This document shows positions 7,727 through 15,086 of a stretch of DNA of 56,674 nucleotides, piece after piece. Under the pieces are notes generated by a model. It saw only the letters and a list, made by a program, of their open reading frames with translations, did not search any database and was not told where the DNA came from. The position numbers were made by a program, and so were the translations under genes. How positions within the stretch are numbered: position 1 is the stretch's first letter; each line of letters opens with the position of its first letter. The stretch is taken from the NCBI GenBank assembly GCA_964527215.1, contig CAZGNZ010000029.1, forward strand, positions 1 to 56,674, read 5' to 3'. Source of the stretch: CAZGNZ01 sp964527215 (lineage in GTDB: Bacteria > Fidelibacterota > Marinisomatia > SCGC-AAA003-L08 > JACNLC01).

Positions 7727-8497
7727 ATGAAAGCACCGCTCCAATTATTGATATCACTCTTTCTGGGAGGAATGCTGTATGCCCAGGACACCATAATCGT
7801 CGGCGAAACCCTGGAATACACTGCAGGATTTCGGTTCTTTGCCGCTGGAGAAGCCACCATGGAACTGAAGGCGGATTCCTCATACAACCCGCCCCTTCTA
7901 TGCCTGACCAGTAAAACCCAGACCAATTCGCTGCTGGACAGATTTTACCGGGTCCGGGACCGCATTCGAATCTGGATGGATCCTAGTGATCTTTCACTGC
8001 TGCGTCAGGAAAAACTGATTCAGGAAGGGAAATACAATGATCATCACGCTGCCCACATCGACACGGTGAGTCGACTTGCCACTTATGAAAACGGTTCAAC
8101 GGAACTTCCGGGCAAGGTGTATGATCCAATCGGTGCCATTTATTATATTCGTACATTCCCGCTGGACAGCGGTATTGAGATTCCCATATCCACCTACGAT
8201 AACGGAAAAGTACGTGAAATTATCGCACGGGTTGTCAAAACGGACAGAGTTGCTGTTCCTGCGGGAATATTCAACTGCTGGGTTGTGATACCTGCGGCTG
8301 CAGACAATCAGAGACTTCTGAAAAACGAGGGGAAAATGAAGATTTGGTACACTGCAGATGAAAAACAGCTACCGGTTCGGATTGAACAGAAAACCAATAT
8401 CGGGACAATGGTCCTGGAACTGAAAAAAACCACTCTCCCTGAACCTGAAACGCTAGAAGACTCGAGTCAGGTCATTATAGAGCACAATCGCAAATAA
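7727..8497 (+). CDS. Exported DUF3108 protein
   Basis: A 256-residue protein with a cleavable-looking signal peptide (MKAPLQLLISLFLGGMLYAQ). The rest is beta-rich and matches the DUF3108 pattern: GETLEYTAGFRFFAAGEATM just after the signal, KTQTNSLLDRFYRVRDRI, YDPIGAIYYIRTFPL near 132, VVKTDRVAVPAGIFNCW near 170, and a terminal WYTADEKQLPVRIEQK. DUF3108 proteins are periplasmic or outer-membrane-linked beta-sandwich proteins, usually near envelope genes. Their molecular job is not established. The 3' end overlaps the convergent rseP gene by 45 bases, so the two 3' ends are antisense to each other. No terminator was seen between them. Confidence 0.75.
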   Translation: MKAPLQLLISLFLGGMLYAQDTIIVGETLEYTAGFRFFAAGEATMELKADSSYNPPLLCLTSKTQTNSLLDRFYRVRDRIRIWMDPSDLSLLRQEKLIQEGKYNDHHAAHIDTVSRLATYENGSTELPGKVYDPIGAIYYIRTFPLDSGIEIPISTYDNGKVREIIARVVKTDRVAVPAGIFNCWVVIPAAADNQRLLKNEGKMKIWYTADEKQLPVRIEQKTNIGTMVLELKKTTLPEPETLEDSSQVIIEHNRK

Positions 8498-9517
8498 CGC
8501 CATCAAGAACAACAGACCGGCCTGCAGTATTCCGAGCTTCACTTTTACCGGCAGCTTCCGCCGGCTGATTCCTTCAATCAGCGATACAATAATATGACCG
8601 CCGTCCAGTCCGGGAATCGGCAGAATATTCAGTAATGCGAGATTCACGCTGATGATGGCCATCAATCCCATTAAACTGAGTAAACCAACCCGGGCGGCCT
8701 CGCCCGTCATTTTTGCAATGGCAACAGGTCCGCCAATATCTTTCAGGCTGGCACCGCCTGTGATCAGTTCTTTGACAGAAAAGAATGTTACCGCCAGCCA
8801 GAAACCGGTCTGTTCCACCCCTTTTTGAAGCGCTTCCGATATGGTGGCATCGTGAACGATGACAAAAGGCGCAATCCCGATCATCCCCTGATCTTTCAGC
8901 TCTCCATCCACGAATGATGTACTGCTGACCGATGTGAGGCTGTCGGTATATGAAACCCCATCCTTTTCCCAGGAAATTTCCAGTGCAGTATTGGGCTGAC
9001 TGTGAATGATTTGGGTCATTTCCGCCCAGGTGGAAACAGCCTGGCCGTTTACCACCGTAATCATGGCCCCTTGTTCTATGCCGGCCGTTTCAGCCGGATA
9101 GTCCGCCATGACTTCTCCGACCATGGTACTGGGATCGGCTTCACCCACACCAACGACGAGAGTAATAACCGTAAAAAGCAGAACTGCCAGAAGCAAATTC
9201 ATAATCACCCCGGCGGATGCAAACCAGATTTGCTGCAAGGGATTTTTCGCCTGATATTCCCAGGGAGCATCAGATACGGAATCATCCATGCTTTCATCTA
9301 TGATTCCAGACACTTTCACATATCCGCCCAGAGGAAACAGTCCTATTCCGTATTCCGTTTCACCTATTTTCCGGGATATTCCCATCCCGAACAGGTTAAA
9401 ACCCAGATAGAATTTCTCTACCCGCATACCCACCGATTTTGCAGCCAGAAAATGACCAAGTTCATGGAAAAAAACCAGAACCAGAAGAAGAAAAATAAAT
9501 GAAATAAGTGTCAGCAA
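8453..9517 (-). CDS. rseP: Site-2 intramembrane zinc metalloprotease RseP (M50 family)
   Basis: A 354-residue inner-membrane protease that cuts membrane-embedded anti-sigma factors or signal-peptide remnants. The first transmembrane helix carries zinc-binding HELGH at residues 18-22. One PDZ domain lies around 115-190. The third metal ligand is in NILPIPGLDGGH near residue 293, followed by two hydrophobic segments. Only one PDZ is present, versus two in the E. coli protein, giving the shorter length common in this part of the tree. It ends the minus-strand envelope operon and overlaps dxr by 7 bases. A membrane-anchored anti-sigma factor gene (46066-47565) in the same window is one candidate type of substrate. 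Confidence 0.93.
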   Translation of the reverse strand: MLTLISFIFLLLVLVFFHELGHFLAAKSVGMRVEKFYLGFNLFGMGISRKIGETEYGIGLFPLGGYVKVSGIIDESMDDSVSDAPWEYQAKNPLQQIWFASAGVIMNLLLAVLLFTVITLVVGVGEADPSTMVGEVMADYPAETAGIEQGAMITVVNGQAVSTWAEMTQIIHSQPNTALEISWEKDGVSYTDSLTSVSSTSFVDGELKDQGMIGIAPFVIVHDATISEALQKGVEQTGFWLAVTFFSVKELITGGASLKDIGGPVAIAKMTGEAARVGLLSLMGLMAIISVNLALLNILPIPGLDGGHIIVSLIEGISRRKLPVKVKLGILQAGLLFLMALFAIVLYNDLTRVF

Positions 9518-10671
9518 TTTGTACCTTTGATTTTTGATTCAATAAAATGCCGGGTCCAGTCGGCGAGACGGGCAATATCATTCAGGTCGGGATGTTCCAC
9601 AGCTTCATGTTCGTCAAGGGCCTGTTCGATCAGTGCTGGGATATCCACAAAACCAATACGGTCATTCAGGAATGCAAACACCGCTTCGTCATTGGCCACG
9701 TTCAGTACAGCGGCACAGGATCCCGCTGAGTTTAATGCATCGTACGCCAGTTTCATGCATCGGAATCGGGAGAAGTCAGGGGGTTCAAACGTCAGGGTTC
9801 CGATCTGTGACAGGTTGAGGCTTTCCCAAGACGCCGGTAAATGCTCAGGATATGAAATGGCATACTGGATGGGAATTTTCATATTCGGAAGCCCCAGCTG
9901 GGCTTTGACCGAGCCGTCCAGAAATTCCACCATTGAATGAATTATGGACTGGGGGTGCACCAGAATATCAATGCGGTCCGCCGGCATATCAAACAGCCAG
10001 CGGGCTTCGATAACTTCCAGACCTTTGTTCATCATTGTGGCTGAGTCCACGGTAATTTTTGCCCCCATGCTCCAATTGGGATGATTGAGGGCTTCCGCAC
10101 GAGTGATCTGGGAAAATGTTTTTTCAGGACGAGTTCGAAACGGGCCCCCGGAGGCAGTGAGAATAAGCCGGCGGACAGCAGAAGGTTCTTCACCGATGAG
10201 ACATTGCCAGATTGCACTGTGTTCACTGTCGACAGGACGCAGTTTCAGGTTTTTGTCGGCCAGCAGCCGGGTAATATGGTCTCCGGCCATTACCAGACTT
10301 TCTTTGTTTGACAACGCCACCGGGATTCCGGCCTCAAGAGCACAAACGGTGGGAGCCATACCTGCAGAACCCACCAATCCGTTGACTGCAAGGTCAACAT
10401 CATCACGTCCAGCCAATTCCAGAAGTCCGTCCCGTCCAGTCAGAATTTCCGGTTTGTGATCCTGAATCAGCGACTCCAGTTCCGGCAGTTTTTCCGATTT
10501 GACAATACAAACAGCAGACGGATGATGCACATTGACCTGTTCCGCAAGAAGTTGGGCGTTGCCGTATGCCGAGAGATATCTGACTGCAAACCGCTCAGTG
10601 TTTTCTGAGACGACCTCCAGTGTCTGAGTCCCGATTGAACCGGTTGATCCAAGCAGTGAGATAGTTTTCAT
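9511..10671 (-). CDS. dxr: 1-deoxy-D-xylulose 5-phosphate reductoisomerase
   Basis: A 386-residue cytosolic enzyme of the MEP isoprenoid pathway, converting DXP to 2-C-methyl-D-erythritol 4-phosphate with NADPH. The N-terminal NADPH-binding GSTGSIGTQTLEV spans residues 8-20. Metal and substrate residues lie in PVDSEHSAIWQCL near 146 and LTASGGPFR. MGAKITVDSATMMNKGLEVIEA near 205 (as ITVDSATMMNKGLE) and VHPQSIIHSMVEF near 240 are family blocks, and KMGIPIQYA-type sequence appears as NMKIPIQYAISYP. It overlaps the beta-barrel gene upstream by 4 bases and rseP downstream by 7 bases. Placement in an envelope operon with uppS links isoprenoid supply to undecaprenyl carrier synthesis. Confidence 0.96.
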   Translation of the reverse strand: MKTISLLGSTGSIGTQTLEVVSENTERFAVRYLSAYGNAQLLAEQVNVHHPSAVCIVKSEKLPELESLIQDHKPEILTGRDGLLELAGRDDVDLAVNGLVGSAGMAPTVCALEAGIPVALSNKESLVMAGDHITRLLADKNLKLRPVDSEHSAIWQCLIGEEPSAVRRLILTASGGPFRTRPEKTFSQITRAEALNHPNWSMGAKITVDSATMMNKGLEVIEARWLFDMPADRIDILVHPQSIIHSMVEFLDGSVKAQLGLPNMKIPIQYAISYPEHLPASWESLNLSQIGTLTFEPPDFSRFRCMKLAYDALNSAGSCAAVLNVANDEAVFAFLNDRIGFVDIPALIEQALDEHEAVEHPDLNDIARLADWTRHFIESKIKGTNC

Positions 10672-11228
10672 AATCCGAATACTACCCTGAGACCCGGATT
10701 TAAATCGACTTGATTTGTTTTTTGTGCGGTCAAACCAAAATGGATCCTGATGTTCTCAGTCACTGTATGATTAATCCCAAAAAGTACCTGATAGTGATTC
10801 CATTGAACATCAAACAGCCGGATCAGACCAATGTTGAAATCAATGTCACGCCACTTATTCACAGATGTGAGTGAGATATGGTACCAGCGGCTGTCACCTT
10901 GGGACGCAAACCGCATCCGGTGCATTCCAAAACCGATGAGAGGTGCTGAAGCACCCTGCCAATTCCAGGTCGGAAGATACCCCAGACCGATATTGAAATA
11001 CAGTTTCGGATCGTTCCCGTATAGAACCGGTTCCAGTGTTCCGCATAGCTGAAGATTGGGCGTCACCCAGGTTTCTGCGGATATTCCGATCAGACCGTGC
11101 TGATCTACTTCCCTGAGGGAAACGGTCCATGTCATTTTTGAGAAATCCAAATCGGAGTAGCGAATCAGTGAATGGGTGTAAGCCAGTTGTTTTTCAGTCG
11201 AATCACCCGCCATAAGACGGGAATGCAT
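10668..11228 (-). CDS. Small outer-membrane beta-barrel-like protein, start uncertain
   Basis: From the only in-frame ATG (11228) this is 186 residues of alternating beta-strand pattern rich in aromatic residues. Examples are MTWTVSLREVDQHGLIGISA, LYFNIGLGYLP, WYHISLTSVNKWRDIDFNIG, NIRIHFGLTAQKTNQ and a terminal LRVVFGL, which resembles an outer-membrane strand ending. The frame is open further upstream to the lpxA stop. Its codons there read SIKLSIHLTLLIFSACILM, an excellent signal peptide, yet no ATG, GTG or TTG exists in that stretch; an ATC codon (11279-11277) sits where a start would be expected. The protein therefore probably starts at a rare codon or the base is miscalled. No family was recognised. 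It overlaps dxr by 4 bases. Confidence 0.6.
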   Translation of the reverse strand: MHSRLMAGDSTEKQLAYTHSLIRYSDLDFSKMTWTVSLREVDQHGLIGISAETWVTPNLQLCGTLEPVLYGNDPKLYFNIGLGYLPTWNWQGASAPLIGFGMHRMRFASQGDSRWYHISLTSVNKWRDIDFNIGLIRLFDVQWNHYQVLFGINHTVTENIRIHFGLTAQKTNQVDLNPGLRVVFGL

Positions 11229-11315
11229 CAGAATACATGCACTGAAAATCAGCAGTGTGAGATGAATGGAAAGTTTGATGGAGCGTGTCTGCAGTGCGAA
11301 CCTCGCTGTCAGATG

Positions 11316-12095
11316 TCAAATTAGTCCGCGATCACTGGCAGCAGCAAAATCCAGAATTTTGTCTATTTCCGGAATGGGTTTGAACTCACTTTGGATTTCC
11401 TTTACAGCCTGAGTGAGATTTAAGCCGGAACGGAAGATGAGTTTATAGGCCTGCTTGATAATTGACCGGGTTTCCGAATCGAATCCCCTGCGCCGCAGTC
11501 CGACGACGTTCAATCCGCCGTATTTTAACGGTTCTCCCAGGGCAAGTATGAATGGCGGAACATCCTGTACAATCCGGAACCCGCCGCCGATAAAGGCATG
11601 ATCTCCGATTTTGCAAAACTGATGAACACCGCAGTGCCCGCCAACTGCAGCATGATAACCTACTTCCACATGCCCTCCGAGTGAACAGGCATTGGCAATG
11701 ATTACTTTGTCCTGAACGACACAGTCATGTCCAACATGAACATAGGCCATCAGCAACACATCGTTTCCAATACTGGTTTTCCCGGATGCACTCGTTCCGC
11801 GGTTCAGGGTGCAGTATTCGCGGATTACCGTCCTGCTGCCAATTTCCAGAAAGGTTTTTTCACCTTCAAATTTCAAGTCCTGAGGGACTTCGCCCAAAAC
11901 GGCACCGGTAAAAATCTGGCAGTCCTGTCCGATATCAGTGTGAGGACGCACCAGTACTCCGGCATGTATTTCCGTATTGTCCCCAATCATGACATTGTCT
12001 TCAATAACTGAAAACGGTCCCACGGAGACATTTTTGCCCAGATTGGCGCTGTCTGAAATGAGGGCTGTAGGGTGAATGCCGGTGCTGATCGTCAA
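11316..12095 (-). CDS. lpxA: UDP-N-acetylglucosamine acyltransferase
   Basis: This 259-residue enzyme transfers a 3-hydroxyacyl chain from acyl-ACP to UDP-GlcNAc, the first step of lipid A synthesis. The N-terminal three-quarters is a left-handed parallel beta-helix of hexapeptide repeats (for example NLGKNVSVGPFSVIEDNVMI). The active-site region MAYVHVGHDCVV contains the catalytic histidine, and GGHCGVHQFCKIGDHAFIGG follows. The C-terminal helical part (GLRRRGFDSETRSIIKQAYK) is typical of the LpxA trimer. Length equals the family norm. The start overlaps the lpxC-fabZ stop by 4 bases. All other early lipid A genes lie just upstream in the same operon. Confidence 0.96.
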   Translation of the reverse strand: MTISTGIHPTALISDSANLGKNVSVGPFSVIEDNVMIGDNTEIHAGVLVRPHTDIGQDCQIFTGAVLGEVPQDLKFEGEKTFLEIGSRTVIREYCTLNRGTSASGKTSIGNDVLLMAYVHVGHDCVVQDKVIIANACSLGGHVEVGYHAAVGGHCGVHQFCKIGDHAFIGGGFRIVQDVPPFILALGEPLKYGGLNVVGLRRRGFDSETRSIIKQAYKLIFRSGLNLTQAVKEIQSEFKPIPEIDKILDFAAASDRGLI

Positions 12096-13510
12096 CCCCT
12101 TCTGTCCACAACGGAAGCCATCATTTCCGCTTCAGCCACCACTTTGCCGTCCACTCGGGCTTTACCGCGGATTTTGCAGGTGTTCAAGCGGAACTTGAGC
12201 AGTTCAACATCAAATATCACCTGATCACCCGGAACAATGGTTTTCCTGAATTTGGCATCATTGATGGCAGTAAAGTACATGAGTTTGGTTTCGGGATTGG
12301 GGATGGAATTCAGCACCAGGAATCCGCCGGCCTGTGCCATGGCTTCCATTATCAGAACTCCCGGCATCACCGGCTGGTCCGGGAAGTGACCCTGGAAGAA
12401 GGGCTCGTTGATGGTCACGTTTTTGAGAGCCTGTACAATTTTACCCGGTTCAACGTCAACAACACGGTCAATGAGGAGAAACGGATAACGGTGCGGAAGA
12501 ATCTGAAGAATGGCATGGATATCAAACTTGACGCTTTTGCTTCGCTGCCGCCGACGGGTTTCGATCAGCTTTTTACTGTATACCTGCTTGATCTTCTTAA
12601 CAAGTTCCACATTGGCGGCATGACCGCTTCGGGCAGCGATGACATGACCGCGAATCGGCATACCAAGAAGTGCCAGATCCCCAATCAGATCCAAAACTTT
12701 GTGGCGGACCGGTTCGTTTGAATATCGCAGTTCCACCCCGTTCAGCATTCCGTTGTCACCAGTAAAAACATCATTCCGGATATTGAACATTTTCTTGATC
12801 GTGTGCAGCTCGTCGTCCTGAACTTCACGGTCCAGAAAAACCAGTGCATTGTCAATACCGCCGCCTTTGATCAGTCCCAGTTCCTTCAGTTCCTTTATTT
12901 CGGAAAAGAAGCAGAATGTACGGGCAGGGGCGATACGGTTGACAAAATCATTTTCAAGGGAATACATGGCGGTGTACTGAGTCCCGAGAGACGGAAAATG
13001 ATAATCGGTCATAAAGGTAATAACAAACCGGTCGGAGGGAATAACATGAATATCCACACCGCGCCGGGCCTCGCTGTAGCTGATGGTGCGGTCGATAACC
13101 AATTCCTCGCGGGGTGCATTCTGCTCGGCGATTCCGGCTTCCAGCAGCATATCTACAAACGGCTTGGCACTGCCGTCCATCACAGGCGGTTCCTTGTTTG
13201 TCAGTTCGATAAGGATATTGTCGATCTGCAGTCCGACGACGGCCGCCAGAACGTGTTCAACGGTATGAATCCGGTTGCCGTTCTGGCCGATTGTGGTTCC
13301 CCGGGATATATCTATAACATGATCAATATCCGCCAGAATTTCAGGGCAGTTCGGCAGGTCCACACGCTTGAACCGGATGCCGGTATTCGGTTTGGCCGGT
13401 TTGAATACAGCTGTGGATTCCACACCGGTATGCAGTCCCACGCCACTGATACTGCTTTCTTTTTTGATGGATTTCTGATACTTGGAATGCTGGTAGATCT
13501 GATCAGACAA
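12092..13510 (-). CDS. lpxC-fabZ: Bifunctional LpxC-FabZ fusion: UDP-3-O-acyl-GlcNAc deacetylase / 3-hydroxyacyl-ACP dehydratase
   Basis: A 472-residue fusion. Residues 10-310 are LpxC, the zinc deacetylase that commits UDP-3-O-acyl-GlcNAc to lipid A. It shows HTGVES near 27, HTVEHVLAAVVGL with zinc-binding histidines near 81, GGGIDNALVF, and RHKVLDLIGDLAL with the remaining His/Asp ligands. Residues 325-472 are FabZ, the fatty-acid dehydratase. It shows LPHRYPFLLIDRV with the catalytic His, PFFQGHFPDQPVMPGVLIME with the catalytic Glu, and EAMAQAGGFLV. The same fusion is common in Bacteroidetes and relatives and couples lipid A and fatty acid synthesis. It lies one base from lpxD and overlaps lpxA by 4 bases. 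Confidence 0.96.
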   Translation of the reverse strand: MSDQIYQHSKYQKSIKKESSISGVGLHTGVESTAVFKPAKPNTGIRFKRVDLPNCPEILADIDHVIDISRGTTIGQNGNRIHTVEHVLAAVVGLQIDNILIELTNKEPPVMDGSAKPFVDMLLEAGIAEQNAPREELVIDRTISYSEARRGVDIHVIPSDRFVITFMTDYHFPSLGTQYTAMYSLENDFVNRIAPARTFCFFSEIKELKELGLIKGGGIDNALVFLDREVQDDELHTIKKMFNIRNDVFTGDNGMLNGVELRYSNEPVRHKVLDLIGDLALLGMPIRGHVIAARSGHAANVELVKKIKQVYSKKLIETRRRQRSKSVKFDIHAILQILPHRYPFLLIDRVVDVEPGKIVQALKNVTINEPFFQGHFPDQPVMPGVLIMEAMAQAGGFLVLNSIPNPETKLMYFTAINDAKFRKTIVPGDQVIFDVELLKFRLNTCKIRGKARVDGKVVAEAEMMASVVDRRG

Positions 13511-13511
13511 A

Positions 13512-14534
13512 TTATTCCTCCAACTCTTTAACGCGGTGTTCCAGCCGTCTCAGGCGACGCAGCAGTTCGGGAAGCTGTCCAACCACGACATCCTGACGTT
13601 TTCGATCCTGATGTTTTCGTGCCGGAATTCCAGAAACAAACGAGCCCGCTGGCAAATCCTGCATCACGGCAGATTTTGAAGCCACAATGCATTTGTCACC
13701 GATCTTCAAATGATCGGCCACACCCACCTGACCCGCCAAGGTGACATAGTCACCAATCTGAGAGCTGCCGGCAATACCGCATTGACCGGCAATCAGACAT
13801 CCTTCACCAATTTTAACATTATGTGCAATCTGAATCAGATTGTCTATTTTTGAATGAGCGCCAATAGTGGTATTACTGACTGTACCCCGGTCAATACAGC
13901 AGTTTGCACCAATCCATACACCGTCATGTATGACCACAGATCCGGTTTGAGGGATTTTCAGGTGCTTCCCGTTCTTCGTGTACCAGCCAAATCCATCAGC
14001 TCCAACAACGGTACCGGAATCAATATGCACATGATTGCCAATGGCAATGCTGTGATACAGCGTTACATTGGCCGCCAGTTCGCTGTTCTGTCCGATTCTG
14101 CAGTTGGGGCCAATGACAGTTCCCGGACCGATGATGGTGCCGGATTCAATTCTGACTCCCGCCATAATGACAGCCCCCGGCTGAATCACCACATCCGGAT
14201 CACATTCAGCATCAGGAGAGATAAATCCGCTTTCTGCAGGCGCATGAATCGGAACTGGTTTATTATCGAAAAGCCGAAGGACCTGAATGAATCCCAGAAA
14301 AGGATCAGGTACCCGGATCGTGGTTATTGAATCATTTTCTGCGGTAAACTGGCGATCCACAATAACTGCAGACGCCCGGCACTGCTCAAGATACCGGATA
14401 TAACCGGGATTTGCCAGAAATGATATGCATCCCGGTTCTGAATGAACCAGATCACATACTCCAGTAATATCCGTTTCCGGATTGCCGGATATTTCTCCAT
14501 TCAGGAGACTGGCTATTTCCCTGACAGTAATCAA
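13512..14534 (-). CDS. lpxD: UDP-3-O-acylglucosamine N-acyltransferase
   Basis: This 340-residue enzyme is the third of lipid A synthesis and adds an N-linked 3-hydroxyacyl chain from acyl-ACP. An N-terminal uridine-binding domain (about 1-100) includes CDLVHSEPGCISFLANPGY. A long hexapeptide beta-helix follows (IGPGTVIGPNCRIGQNSELA and similar). VVGADGFGWY near 183 and NLIQIAHNVKIGEGCLIAGQ near 240, with the catalytic His, are diagnostic. The last 25 residues are charged and helical (RRLRRLEHRVKELEE), as in other LpxD trimers. It sits 3 bases after skp and 1 base before lpxC-fabZ, a tight operon. Confidence 0.96.
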   Translation of the reverse strand: MITVREIASLLNGEISGNPETDITGVCDLVHSEPGCISFLANPGYIRYLEQCRASAVIVDRQFTAENDSITTIRVPDPFLGFIQVLRLFDNKPVPIHAPAESGFISPDAECDPDVVIQPGAVIMAGVRIESGTIIGPGTVIGPNCRIGQNSELAANVTLYHSIAIGNHVHIDSGTVVGADGFGWYTKNGKHLKIPQTGSVVIHDGVWIGANCCIDRGTVSNTTIGAHSKIDNLIQIAHNVKIGEGCLIAGQCGIAGSSQIGDYVTLAGQVGVADHLKIGDKCIVASKSAVMQDLPAGSFVSGIPARKHQDRKRQDVVVGQLPELLRRLRRLEHRVKELEE

Positions 14535-14537
14535 GTG

Positions 14538-15071
14538 CTAGTTATCTTCAGGTGAGGCTGCCGCTTGGAGCTCTTTTAAAACTTCGTCGGTCAGGTCATG
14601 GGAAGTGAGAGCATATACAATTACACCTGAATTAGCATCTAAAATATAATCATATCCGCGTTCGGCACCAACAAGTTGAATGGCTTCATCAATTTTTTTC
14701 ATCACCGGATCCAGCAGACGACTCTGAATTTTATAGATTTCACCTCCCGGTCCGAAATTGGTCATCTGGAATTCCTGAATCTGTTGTTCCAGATCAAGAT
14801 TTTCTTTTTCTCTTTCCGCCCGTCTTTCCACCGGCATAAACAGTTTTTGCTTATCAAAATCGGCTTTCAAACTGTCCAATTCCTGCTGCATCCGGGTAAA
14901 CTCCGCTTCCAGTGATCTCTGCTGTTTTTCGATCTCTGAAGAAACAGCGGCAACATCGCCATATTCCTGGATAATGCGGTTGGAGTCAATAAAGCCAATT
15001 TTCATTTCGGCCATCAGCAGTACCGGCATGACTCCCATGATAACAGCGAATATCAGGTTAATGCGTTTCAC
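14538..15071 (-). CDS. skp: Skp/OmpH-family periplasmic chaperone
   Basis: A 177-residue exported protein with a signal peptide (MKRINLIFAVIMGVMPVLLMA) followed by MKIGFIDSNRIIQEYGDVAA, the usual OmpH/Skp opening strand and helix. Residues 45-115 are strongly charged and helical (EIEKQQRSLEAEFTRMQQEL and onward), forming the coiled-coil tentacles that hold unfolded outer-membrane proteins. The end returns to the core strand (GYDYILDANSGVIVYALTSH). The gene is immediately downstream of bamA, its functional partner in beta-barrel delivery, with 15 bases between, and directly before lpxD, a very common arrangement. Confidence 0.92.
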   Translation of the reverse strand: MKRINLIFAVIMGVMPVLLMAEMKIGFIDSNRIIQEYGDVAAVSSEIEKQQRSLEAEFTRMQQELDSLKADFDKQKLFMPVERRAEREKENLDLEQQIQEFQMTNFGPGGEIYKIQSRLLDPVMKKIDEAIQLVGAERGYDYILDANSGVIVYALTSHDLTDEVLKELQAAASPEDN

Positions 15072-15086
15072 ATATTCTCCTTTGAA

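Noticed and set aside
12803..13531. 242-codon plus-strand frame opposite lpxC-fabZ
   Set aside because: Antisense of a highly conserved enzyme, with no family features.
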